NCBI RefSeq assembly: GCF_001039355.2
Contig: NW_019774291.1
Location: forward strand, 14,264-60,567
From: Lingula anatina
Lineage: Eukaryota > Brachiopoda > Lingulata > Lingulida > Lingulidae
Direction of reading: 5' to 3'
Length of the DNA stretch: 46,304 bases
The notes beneath the pieces are model-generated. The model was not told the origin of the DNA. It did not search any database and saw only the letters and a program-made list of their open reading frames with translations. Below, one piece after another: positions 40,801 to 46,304 of this stretch. A program made the translations under genes and the position numbers. The first letter of the stretch is position 1, and each line of letters begins with the position of its first letter.

Positions 40801-43800
40801 AGAGGCACAGAAAGTCTGTAGCTTCAGGGCATGATCCCATTATATTAGAAATGTAGATCTTCATCTTTGGTATCCTCCTTCCTAAGTAACAGACAGAGGG
40901 TCTCTCATATGATGTTGAGTAACAGTGGTGTCTAGCATGGGTCTTCTAGCTTTGATGTGTGTGTGTAACAGACTGTAACCTGCTGTGTAATGGGTTACAG
41001 AGGTTCTTGGGTGCTACAGGTCTGGGACAGGTGATGTCCTCAACAAAAACTAACACAAAATGTCAAAATTATGAGACATTAACCATTTCTACATGTATTT
41101 CAATTTGAACTTTGTGAATAAATATTTCAAGTACAATTTGCATGTTCTATATAGATTCACAAAACTGTGAGATAGGGTAAGTAGACTTTAAAGAAAATCA
41201 AATAAAATAACCTAATATAAACTAAATCCTATATTTTCAAAACTATCCTAAACAACATGACCATGTATCTCATCAAAGCTAACACTGGTGTTTAAAGCAG
41301 ACAGTCTTGTTCTAAATGCACATCCTCTATAGTATCATGTAGGCCATCTTGGCAGTGAAGCGAGACAATCCCTAAAATACTTAAGATGAGTCTGACTTAT
41401 ATAACTAGTGGACTCATATACTACTTGGTTCTGAGATTATATAAGTATGGGACAGAAATTTACCTTTATAAGACAGTGAACTAACTTACACACTAGATAC
41501 AGAAGATAAAAATCCTTATTAGTCAAGTCAATCCAAACTGTTGCTCTTCACAAAATGTTGTGCTCTCATGCCCTTGCCTCAAATACCAGCTAGCTTCCTG
41601 TTAGTGATTTTCTTTAATGACTCACTAGCTTTGCACATTTAATGGTTGCTCTTACTCATTTACCTGTTTGAAGCTTCAAACATATGCTTTAAGTATATAA
41701 AACATCCTGACATTTGAAGAGCAATAAATTTTACCACTAAATTCGATAAAATGTGTTGATTTTCATACTAATTCTTTCACATTCTGCATATATATGCACA
41801 CAATATATTTTAAAAGAAAGACTGGCTGTTTTACACAAGGTGGACATGAGGATTGCCCAGGCACCAAAGCCATGCTAATGAAATCTCTCTGTCAACTGTA
41901 GTCCAGCACTTGTAAGTGTTAAAAAGAAAATAAGCAATTTAGGGAAAAAATGACAGAAGAAAATTGCTTTGCTTTTTCAACTCTTCAAATCAATGGTCAT
42001 GAGATACATAGCTAAGCTGCTATATAAATATAGTTCATGTTTGGGCACATTTTATGGCAAACTGACAGATCTGGCAATCTGAACCATCTAATCCCACGAA
42101 AGACAAATATCTGTGTTCCCTTGAAAATGATGAAGAGAAACACTCAGATATGGGTAAAAGAGACTTTTTATCAATTGAATCACTTTTTTGTGTGGTTATA
42201 TTATCTAAACTCCAGGACAAACTAAATCCTAAGAGAGAAAATGATTTTACTTGATTTTAACAGAAATGGAGCAATGATTGTGCCATATACCAGATGCAGA
42301 CAAGTCGACAGTTTTCATATCACGCCACAGACAGGGTATGCAGACATGTCAAGTCAGCCCCACCACGTGGCTTCAACTATTTCATGCAGCATTATCATCT
42401 GAAACAATAGCAGTGGGATCACATTTCTTCAGGACACTACTGTTCTGCTCTCAAAAAAGGGAACGCAACCACATTTTTATGCAAAAAAAAAGGATGAATT
42501 CAACTTTCTAAGTAAGCAGTGTTTGCCTCTTAGGAAAATTAGTTGCTGGACCATAAGTCCAGCCATCTTGAAAAGTAGCTGGACTGAATGTCTGCTGGGT
42601 GGGAAAACTTCTCAGCCCGTTCTGAAAGTTGTCAGCCCCGGGCAGACGGTCCAGCCTTAATTTCTAACACTGTAAGTAAGACATGACCTTTTAAGAGTCT
42701 TAACATCACAATCCTGACCTCTATGATGATAAAGTAAAAATTTTTTTCAATTTTTTTTTTAAGAATTAAATATCTAAAACAAGAGATGTCTGTTAGCACC
42801 TGCAATGCTGTCAAACAGAGTCCATTCTGTAATTAGACACTTGCATGTCATTATCAAAATCTGACAGCATACATATACTCCACATGTTCTTAATAAGAAC
42901 AATTACCTACAGAGTCCTTCTGGATCCTTGTTAGCATGCAAGTAACATGTTGCACATTATTAATAGCGTCTATTAGTCTCATCCACCTTATGCAGACTAA
43001 CAAGATATGCAAGAGTACTTAAGGAGTAAAATTTACCAAGGCTAATGATGCATCTCCACAGATGCAAATGCCCTATTGGTAGACATCAAGAGCCCATTGT
43101 TGACATGTACAAATATGGGAGGGAATTGCTATTATACAATCAGTTGTATAATGAACAAATTTTTTTAGTAACAGGGACATCTAGGAGTGTTTAAAGTTTT
43201 CTAGTCCATGCAGGCATTATGTCATCTATATATATTCACTTTGAATGTGTGCATATGTATGTGTGAACATAAAAGAACATAAAAGAAAAGTGTTTGACAA
43301 GTTTGATAGGTAAGGTATGGTATCAGGAAAAGGGAGGTATACGAGGAGATTAAGAATAAGAAGATTTACATGTTTGATCATGTGCATGGAGCTTATAATA
43401 TGCATAAAGGTAAACGCAAAATTCCAATCAATTTCTCCCTAACCATGTAGCACTATCAAACAAGAACAAAAAGTTAGACACTAATTATTGAAGACCCCTA
43501 AAAGGAAAGATGAATAATAGACAAATGCAAAAAAATTGTCCCTTTATCCATTTTGAGTTTTTTATAAACTGCTCAGTGCTGTGCTCAGTATATATCAGTC
43601 TTTTGCAGGGATTTCACAACTTGTATTTCAACAAACTGCCTTCTGTTGTGACAACATAATAAGAAGTGGTATATTAAGGTGCTTTTAAATTGAATATTTT
43701 TACTTCTTACAGTATCAATGAGGGCTTATGTTCACAAGCAATAACAAAATTCAATCAAGGCCAAACCTTTTTCAAAGTGTCATTAGCAAATGCATTATGA

Positions 43801-44419
43801 CCAGACAACTACTAGTTCTATATCACCCACTAAAATGACTGGACACCAAAGTAACTATTGCCAACAAGGGTAATGCCTTCATGTATTCTGCACAAATGAG
43901 GAAAACCTTGGCAATTAAAACAGAAAATGTGTTGGATATGAGGATTAAGAACTATCTTGAAAAAATGTTTCAACTAATCCCCATGACAGAACTAACAAAT
44001 GAATAACTTATCTTTGGTCTCTTAAAAGAAGCCAAATCCATACACTCAAATCAAAAACTTGCACATGGTTAAATTTGCAAGACTCAGAGAGAGAGAGTTT
44101 CTGTATTCTTTCCCCTGCAATAACATGAACAATGTCGGTACAGTTTACATCACGAAACAAGATGGCACAAAATTTTTTTCCAACTGAGTCAACATGAGAG
44201 GACACAATTATTGCAGACAAGTAAATATTGCATGCTCGTCTATTTGTATAATGACAAGACTATTTATAAACAAGCTGAATCAAGTAGCAAAAGTTATTAT
44301 GATAATAATTCCTGAGACTGGTTTTATCAACTACCTTCTGAAAGTTCGAGGTCCAGCTCGGCAAGTCTTGCTCGGACATCTAGGGGAAGTTTAGAGATAT
44401 CGATGTTTAACTCAGCCAT
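10068..44419 (-). CDS. DIP2: Disco-interacting protein 2 (DIP2), complete, 41 coding exons, 1559 residues
   Basis: DIP2 proteins have an N-terminal DMAP1-binding domain and two tandem FAAL/AMP-binding-like adenylate-forming domains; they have been linked to control of selected diacylglycerols and to axon and neuronal morphology. I assembled 41 exons from ATG 44419 to TGA 10068-10070. Every boundary is GT-AG and in phase, and the sum is 4680 nt. Landmarks: RARLAELDLELSEGDITQKG (about residues 17-35), AKIQQLLNTLK and PKRKPLKEYFVDD (about 256-285), SLEA-like opening of domain 1 (about 313), GRRHNTDDI (about residue 803), second domain from about 972 with DFSVSTTGMLAG (1141-1152), VVVAEERPRI, AVSTSFGCRVN, GMRYHPIDIE and the C-terminal DGFLADQLDPIYVAYNM. 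Exon coordinates are given in the block entries. Alternative exons are listed separately. Confidence 0.97.
11600..12300. repeat. Three tandem ~310-bp units in DIP2 intron 38
   Basis: The word CTTCAGGCC(C)ATGG(G/A)A..TTCAAAGTCAC..CTTGAAAATG recurs with anchors at 11613, 11913 and 12232. The neighbouring phrases (ATTACATAATG.TTAACAGCATAATGA, ATCAATTTTTAATAA) repeat with the same spacing. These are imperfect units of about 300 and 319 bp, non-coding, immediately upstream on this strand of the Helitron-like copy. Confidence 0.75.
12530..13232. mobile_element. Pearl/CvA (HINE)-like non-autonomous Helitron, copy 1
   Basis: The core word TGAAAAAACAGCATAA starts at 12681, 12840 and 12999, exactly 159 bp apart, giving three tandem core repeats. 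They are followed by a GGCGAC-type microsatellite (about 13145-13185) and a perfect 26-bp hairpin at 13207-13232 (arms TGTACAGACACA and its complement, 2-nt loop). Core repeats of about 160 bp, a microsatellite and a terminal hairpin are the layout described for Pearl/CvA elements of bivalves and for HINEs. The left end is not resolved; related, more diverged DNA extends to about 12340. The matching copy at 16680 has two cores. Non-coding, in DIP2 intron 38. Confidence 0.7.
13452..15090 (-). CDS. DIP2: DIP2 exons 34-38: second domain, A4-A6 region
   Basis: Exons 14999-15090, 14797-14873, 14296-14466, 13781-13900 and 13452-13526. They encode VYSGHHSILIPPSEVEINPA, VRDTFCSYGVMELCCKGLG, VRTLVVVAEERPRIQLTSQF, LGLAPRAVSTSFGCRVNVAM, LVEKGSPHSLCLMESGK and LLPGVKVAIANPETKGQCAD. 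Exon 36 ends TTGCAG|GTGCCT, the weakest donor of the gene, but phase and homology require it there. On the minus strand another frame of exon 38 is also open (13294-13692); it is a shadow. Confidence 0.95.
14165..14230. repeat. Polypyrimidine tract in DIP2 intron 36
   Basis: A run of ten C, then CCCCC and CCC groups, followed by a T-rich tract. The DIP2 transcript carries the complement, with G-tracts GGG, GGGGG and G10 closely spaced, which could form an intronic RNA G-quadruplex just 3' of exon 36 splicing on the minus strand's upstream side of exon 37. Confidence 0.5.
15246..17562 (-). CDS. DIP2: DIP2 exons 30-33: second FAAL-like domain, A2-A3 region
   Basis: Exons 17521-17562 (a 42-nt small exon encoding VDLIAAFYGCLYV), 16182-16321, 15656-15817 and 15246-15376. 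Exon 31 encodes MVPVTVRPPHPQNLATTLPT; exon 32 ends LDFSVSTTGMLAGIK, the A3-like Ser/Thr/Gly loop of domain 2 (residues about 1140-1154); exon 33 encodes MSHAATTALCRSIKLQCELY and LDPYSGLGFVLWCLS. The intron between exons 30 and 31 carries the assembly gap and a Helitron-like repeat, but neither exon is affected. Confidence 0.95.
16386..16612. repeat. 227-bp direct duplication, copy A (left of the gap)
   Basis: This segment of DIP2 intron 30 is repeated at 17228-17454 with about 18 mismatches counted by eye and no obvious indel. Copy A stops abruptly at the N run. Its left part also contains a ~48-bp internal repeat (TCTTAGATATCA.TTTCATGACTAT twice). Confidence 0.9.
16613..16679. other. Assembly gap (67 N)
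   Basis: Run of unknown bases in DIP2 intron 30. It interrupts no exon. The flanking duplication suggests the join may not reflect a single chromosome (see findings). Confidence 0.99.
16680..17225. mobile_element. Pearl/CvA (HINE)-like element, copy 2, left end lost in the gap
   Basis: Closely related to 12530-13232. The core word starts at 16818 and 16977, again 159 bp apart, so one core fewer than copy 1. Then come a GGCATC/GGCGAC microsatellite (about 17124-17180) and the same perfect 26-bp hairpin at 17200-17225. Its left boundary is hidden by the N run. It lies in DIP2 intron 30 and encodes nothing. Confidence 0.75.
17228..17454. repeat. 227-bp direct duplication, copy B
   Basis: Second copy of 16386-16612, directly abutting the Helitron-like element. 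Beyond 17454 it continues into the unique intron leading to exon 30, whereas copy A ends at the gap. Confidence 0.9.
17763..17992. mobile_element. MITE-like inverted-repeat element, copy 2 (DIP2 intron 29)
   Basis: Same family as 1767-2012. Left end ...GGTGCATTCCCAGAGATTTAG...CTCCCTGGGGG; right end ATCTAGTGAGACTCCCCACAGGGGTAGATCGATCTA(AA)..TATGGGAATGGGG, near complements of each other. The centre has AATTACCCCCTTACAGCTTTTAG, matching GGTAATTATCTTTACCCTCTAGCT of copy 1. Non-coding. This copy lies between DIP2 exons 29 and 30. Confidence 0.75.
18104..19441 (-). CDS. DIP2: DIP2 exons 26-29: inter-domain segment and start of domain 2
   Basis: Exons 19306-19441, 18935-19047, 18526-18606 and 18104-18227. 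Exon 26 encodes TPLGGIHIHETKKRFLEGSL, HPANVLMCPHTCVTNLPKPR. Exon 27 encodes AMYVGNIVQGARLAWAQGRD followed by acidic residues. Exons 28-29 open the second adenylate-forming half (FLAEILRWRAEATPNHQLF; CMQLHKKAEKIGCLLVERG; GDHVALVFSP). The donor of exon 26 is GTCAGT; phase (G + AT = Asp) fixes this boundary. Confidence 0.94.
19783..21823 (-). CDS. DIP2: DIP2 exons 20-25: C-terminal part of domain 1
   Basis: Exons 21684-21823, 21234-21370, 20897-20980, 20528-20655, 20174-20258 and 19783-19881. They encode GRGVLSMQGLSYGVVRVDSE, KTDEVGELCVSAAYSGSGYW, KTGLLGFLGPGGLIFVCG, GRRHNTDDIIATVLAVEPMK, AVFSMTVLKDERIVVIAEQR and SFQWMSRVLQAVDSIHQAGV. KTGLLGF corresponds to the T-G-D-L-type A7 region and GRRHNTDDI to the A8 hinge region. 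The donor of exon 21 is GTGTGA, a weaker but acceptable site. Confidence 0.95.
21590..21683. repeat. 34-bp tandem repeat abutting the DIP2 exon 20 donor
   Basis: TATCTAACAATACA starts at 21599, 21633 and 21667, a 34-bp period, with CAAATCCCCAATTTTGTTAG between. The last unit runs into the 5' splice site of exon 20, so the transcribed intron begins with repeat sequence. Confidence 0.85.
22219..26094 (-). CDS. DIP2: DIP2 exons 13-19: core of the first FAAL-like domain
   Basis: Exons 25971-26094, 25666-25769, 25322-25427, 24640-24704, 24411-24504, 24016-24135 and 22219-22333. Sequence words: GIGFLLGSLNVNVALTSEAC, GWPKLHWFVTE, GGKDGSVMGVTVTR (about residues 501-514), LDFKKDVGLWHGIL, MHVIFVPYSLMKVDP, VVKSRDMHWGLLAQKD, SLRMLLVADGANPWS and ICPCASSSETLTVSVRR. 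GGKDGSVMGVTVTR occupies the place of the usual Ser/Thr/Gly-rich A3 motif of adenylate-forming enzymes and is strongly modified, as in other DIP2 first domains. Intron 18 (22334-24015) is 1.7 kb. Confidence 0.95.
22334..24015. other. DIP2 intron 18 (1.7 kb)
   Basis: Contains a (TAAA)n microsatellite and a 36-codon protein-like open stretch on the minus strand (22543-22650; see findings). The plus-strand open frames at 22904-23208 and 23515-23784 show no recognisable protein and have no splice or codon signal that I could support. Confidence 0.6.
22825..22898. repeat. (TAAA)n microsatellite
   Basis: About 18 near-perfect AAAT/TAAA units with one interruption (ATTATAAA), inside DIP2 intron 18. 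Confidence 0.95.
26497..27963 (-). CDS. DIP2: DIP2 exons 8-12: entry to the first FAAL-like domain
   Basis: Exons 27906-27963, 27634-27707, 27336-27459, 26905-26996 and 26497-26607. They encode RPKRKPLKEYFVDD, then the start of adenylate-forming domain 1 (LPRNLEAAVQRYGSASYKAA, TLTYGKLLSRTQKIAYNLLH, PGDRVALVYPNHDPSSFICA, FYGCLAAGVAPVPIEVP). The last of these matches the vertebrate GDRVALVFPNNDPAAFMAAFYGCLLAEVVPVPIEVP region. Confidence 0.95.
28150..29611 (-). CDS. DIP2: DIP2 exons 5-7: acidic and Ser-rich linker
   Basis: Exons 29405-29611, 28884-29039 and 28150-28205. Exon 5 opens with DSSSDDDSVFDDDRSRRGSG and contains a run of serines (TPSSSSSS), then LNIPGSKGGLADVMRESTP; the LADVM word is shared with vertebrate DIP2. 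Exon 6 is Gln- and Ser-rich (QQPPDITSNTSTLTR). Exon 7 encodes KVSAKIQQLLNTLK, matching vertebrate RVSAKIQQLVNTLK. The low complexity and many Ser/Thr residues suggest a disordered, phosphorylatable linker (inference). Confidence 0.93.
29345..29377. repeat. (AT)n dinucleotide repeat
   Basis: About 13 AT units in DIP2 intron 5, roughly 30 bases beyond the exon 5 donor. Confidence 0.9.
30796..30846 (-). CDS. DIP2: Candidate DIP2 cassette exon (51 nt, exon 4b)
   Basis: A 51-nt segment bounded by a good acceptor (TTTATTATTGACAG) and a consensus donor (GTAAGTATG) on the minus strand. Its length is a multiple of three, and in the phase left by exon 4 (one G) it reads G-RNSSTLSDTLLRNRWL with no stop, then joins exon 5. 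Inclusion adds 17 residues and changes the first residue of exon 5 from Asp to Tyr. RNSS is a basic-directed kinase-like motif (inference). It sits in the region where whole-exon insertion is frame-neutral. Expression is not shown. Confidence 0.6.
31921..31957 (-). CDS. DIP2: Candidate internal first exon of DIP2
   Basis: Minus-strand ATG at 31957, preceded in frame by a TGA, encodes MDSSLRSLILYE and ends in phase 1 at GAAT|GTAAGTA, a near-perfect donor. Spliced to exon 5 (29611) it gives Tyr and then SSSDDD, an open frame for a protein of about 1443 residues lacking the DMAP1-binding region. Spliced to the cassette exon it would give TGA at once, so the two would be mutually exclusive. The surrounding DNA is less AT-rich, as might suit a promoter. 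Confidence 0.45.
35134..38570 (-). CDS. DIP2: DIP2 exons 2-4: rest of the DMAP1-binding region
   Basis: Exons 38490-38570, 37483-37575 and 35134-35259, all ending in phase 1. Exon 2 encodes DITQKGFEKKRARLLQPYM, the best-conserved part of the domain. Exon 3 is rich in Ala, Arg, Ser and Pro. Exon 4 encodes IRTEAVMQALALHGPR and MPLPSKRVSAYSP, equivalent to the vertebrate HTEAVQAALAKH and PMPSKRRS stretches. Because exons 1-6 all end in phase 1, whole exons in this region can be skipped or added without breaking the frame. Confidence 0.93.
35260..37482. other. DIP2 intron 3 (2.2 kb)
   Basis: No genes seen. A tandem pair with a 41-bp period lies at about 36430-36510 (AGTGCTCTCATCAATACAAT starting at 36431 and 36472), and there is a G8 run near 36252. 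Confidence 0.6.
36430..36510. repeat. 41-bp tandem duplication
   Basis: AGTGCTCTCATCAATACAAT followed by GTAT.CTATGTT.ACTAT is present twice, 41 bp apart, with few mismatches. Non-coding. Confidence 0.85.
38571..44334. other. DIP2 intron 1 (5.8 kb), no gene recognised
   Basis: Largest intron, following the first coding exon, a common place for transcriptional enhancers. The open frames in it (for example the minus-strand 123-codon frame at 39263-39634) have no recognisable protein and no supporting splice signals. No repeats above a few dozen bases stood out. Confidence 0.55.
44335..44419 (-). CDS. DIP2: DIP2 exon 1: start of the DMAP1-binding domain
   Basis: ATG at 44419; 28 codons plus one base, ending in phase 1 at TCAGAAG|GTAGTT. 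The encoded MAELNIDISKLPLDVRARLA followed by ELDLELSE matches the N-terminus of animal DIP2 proteins, where this helix begins the DMAP1-binding domain. The plus-strand open frame at 44194-44394 is only its antisense shadow. Confidence 0.95.
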
Positions 44420-44636
44420 TGTATCCTCTTGTGTTTTCCTAACACAGATTTTTCTTTGCCGTGGTCTATGCCAATGTTTTTAAACCGATCTTCCTGCTGT
44501 CGCCATTTTGTGACTTATACCACACCTAAGTCTCGCGTAATCAGACGAGTGCGCGAGAGTTGTTCGAGGTTATGGCGACTGGGAGTTAGCTTCATCATCC
44601 ACTTATTTAGTGAATAACATTCGAAGTAAATAAAAA
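44420..44636. promoter_or_regulatory. Compact divergent promoter between DIP2 and a plus-strand gene
   Basis: The two start codons (DIP2 minus 44419; plus-strand 44637) are 217 bp apart. The interval is rich in CpG compared with its surroundings and has no TATA box. It contains a YY1-type CGCCATTTTG at 44501-44510 and TCTCGCG / GCGCGAGA elements near 44531-44561, half-sites of the TCTCGCGAGA motif typical of TATA-less bidirectional promoters. Both statements about motif classes are from general knowledge. Confidence 0.55.
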
Positions 44637-44702
44637 ATGACGTTCATACCCAAAATGATAAACTGTCTAGTTGACGAAGAAGATGAAGACATTTACTTTG
44701 AG
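44637..44702 (+). CDS. First coding exon of an unidentified divergent gene
   Basis: ATG at 44637, with an in-frame TAA just upstream, encodes 22 residues, MTFIPKMINCLVDEEDEDIY then FE, and ends in phase 0 at GAG|GTAGGT. Supporting points are the position opposite DIP2 across a short CpG-containing interval and the good donor. The acidic DEEDED stretch is the only notable feature. I do not recognise the protein, and no later exon with convincing homology was found before the window ends. Confidence 0.4.
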
Positions 44703-45288
44703 GTAGGTCGATAACCAAAAATTATCTGCTTATGCTTGAGGATTTTCATTCATTCTTGAGAAACTAGCGCCATTTTCTGACGTGACAGTGGTGAAATCGA
44801 AGGAATCTGTCAGTAGGTGAAACACGTGGCAGCAATCGGGATGTTTCTTACTTGTCGGCTGTAAAATTTGTAATCAGATCCTCGACTAATAAAGTGTAGA
44901 ACGATGGTTTATAATATCGCAGAGTCTGTTGATAATTTTTGCTAGGGAATAATTTCGCCACGCGTTTCCCCATTTTACTTATCATTAGACTTGTTGCATG
45001 TGATTTCTTATCAAAAATAGCAGGGCAACAGTATTAACAAAATTATTGACCACAGTACCTCATTTGATTTTCACGTTCAAACTTGGTATGTATTGATTAT
45101 AACCAGTTAAAAGCTTGGTGAAAAAAGTAGAACAAATTTCAAAACATTTGGTAACTAAGCGAACACATTTGTGGGAATTCAGTTTCAAGTGCGTCAGATG
45201 GTTTTTGAGTAAGATTTTGTAATTCATGCACATATTTATCTAATATATTTGGACTTAACATTGTTTCTACAATTAATAGAGTACATAC

Positions 45289-45466
45289 CCTGTAGTGAAT
45301 GTGTGTCCAAGTCAATCTCATAGCACACGGCTTCGTTTACAGTGGAAGTCTCATGGACTTGTTGATGCTTCACATAATGGTACCAACTCTCATTCATTAT
45401 CTGTGAGTTCCACTGTCTGCTGGACTGTTGTTGAAATTCCATCCTTGAACAAGCATAATAAGACAT
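45289..45466 (-). CDS. Possible distal alternative first exon of DIP2, or first exon of an unknown gene
   Basis: Minus-strand ATG at 45466 in a strong context (GTCACCATGT), with an in-frame TAA upstream, opens 59 codons: MSYYACSRMEFQQQSSRQWN ... ending YEIDLDTHSLQ, then G|GTATGT. The composition is protein-like (Trp, Tyr, Gln, His, balanced codons) rather than AT-driven. It ends in phase 1 with G, exactly as DIP2 exon 1 does, so joining to exon 2 at 38570 would give ...HSLQGDITQKG. It lies in intron 1 of the plus-strand gene. Homology is not recognised. Confidence 0.35.
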
Positions 45467-45600
45467 GGTGACTGCTACAGATGTTGTGGCACTGATGTCT
45501 TGTAGTTTGGTTTGCGGGATCCTTTAGATGTGCTTCTCACCTTGCAGAATTCACAGTTTTTTCGCATTTATCTTAGATTAAAAAACAACCAATCCCTATC

Positions 45601-46304
45601 GTGTTATATTGTGGCATTGAATTGTTATATAAATTCATGCATACTTTTGAGTGTAGAGCCATTGGATGTACATATCCAGTTGTAGTGCCTGGCTCATTAC
45701 ACAAAGCACAAACAATAGAAGCTGCAGTTGGTAGATATTCTCTAGATCGTTGCCCAGGTTTTTGGTCAGTTCCTGCCCTTGTTAATTCTCTAGACCAACT
45801 GGCAAAAAGCCGTCTTTCTCCCTTTATTCATTCAGGCCTGAACTATGAGGCGAGATGTGATTAGGATGTAGATATAATCCCATACCCGGCGACTGTCAGA
45901 GGTGAAGGCATCCACAGTTTGCCCTTAGGCTAACTTTTTATAACTGACACATTCATGTATCACCTAGCAGGCAGGCACAGGCTGGTTAGGTGAGGGTCCA
46001 TAAACCGGGTGCTCTCAGACATAACCCATGAAAGGAAAGTACAAACAAAATGCCATATGACTGGGTACTGGAGAGAAAGTATTACTTTAAACACACCATG
46101 TGGCCAGCTCTTCCCGGTCTAAGATCAAAAGCATCGAAATATCAGAGGTAGGAATATGGCATCTTTACAAGAAGAAGGGTTGGACCTTTGAAGTAGAGAT
46201 AAGGATTTATGTTCTTGATGCATTAGCTAGATTTGATAAGGCTTCATTACTGTGCCTGCAGGTAGTTTTGTATATGGTTATTTTAATTTGAGCTGACTTT
46301 AACA
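45601..46304 (+). other. Right flank, unassigned, with two weak plus-strand open stretches
   Basis: Two open stretches are seen. 45601-45864 ends ...PGFWSVPALVNSLDQLAKS and RLSPFIHSGLN before TGA; 46100-46255 encodes ...EVEIRIYVLDALARFDKASL and is followed by CTGCAG|GTAGTT, a donor-like site. Either could be an exon of the divergent gene, but phases and acceptors do not settle it, and I recognise neither. Confidence 0.25.

Noticed and set aside
270-44419. Co-regulated CPT1-DIP2 lipid gene cluster
   Set aside because: Adjacency and a shared link to acyl lipids are the only evidence; each gene has its own promoter region about 37 kb apart.
1-46304. tRNA, rRNA or other structured RNA genes
   Set aside because: No cloverleaf, A/B box pair or rRNA core was noticed by eye; a covariance-model scan was not possible.

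Overview
This is a eukaryotic, animal window. The coding sequence is broken into short exons with GT-AG introns, the DNA is AT-rich, and the conserved proteins are animal ones. Words such as TACATGTA, a repeat of the Pearl/CvA type (159-bp core repeats, microsatellite, terminal hairpin), and intron sizes of a few hundred bases to several kilobases suggest a marine invertebrate, most likely a mollusc. That placement is inference. There is one 67-base assembly gap (16613-16679).

Layout. Positions 1-6874, minus strand: the first seven coding exons (314 codons) of a carnitine O-palmitoyltransferase 1 (CPT1) gene, which runs off the left edge. Its introns hold a MITE-like element, a decayed retrocopy-like fragment and a cluster of a CCGTCCGTAA motif. 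Positions 6875 to about 7800: intergenic DNA with the CPT1 promoter. Positions about 7800-44419, minus strand: a complete disco-interacting protein 2 (DIP2) gene. I joined 41 exons by hand; every junction is GT-AG and in phase, giving 4680 nt (1559 residues and a stop), close to the roughly 1550 residues usual for animal DIP2. The protein has an N-terminal DMAP1-binding region, a low-complexity linker and two adenylate-forming (FAAL/AMP-binding-like) halves. Positions 44420-44636: a compact promoter shared with a divergent plus-strand gene, of which a 22-codon first exon (44637-44702) is visible. The right flank to 46304 is mostly unassigned.

The most interesting material lies around DIP2: (i) an in-frame 51-nt cassette exon and a possible internal first exon, both in intron 4; (ii) a possible distal first exon at 45289-45466, in phase with exon 2; (iii) a 27-bp minisatellite whose first degenerate unit contains the DIP2 stop codon, so that reading through the stop would add 122 residues carrying a 9-residue repeat; (iv) two Helitron/HINE-like repeats, one of them inside a direct duplication beside the assembly gap that looks like two haplotypes placed in tandem.

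Both identified genes act in fatty-acyl metabolism (CPT1 moves long-chain acyl groups to carnitine; DIP2 family members are FAAL-like regulators of acyl lipids). Nothing in the sequence shows that they are co-regulated, and I found no multi-gene system of a new kind.
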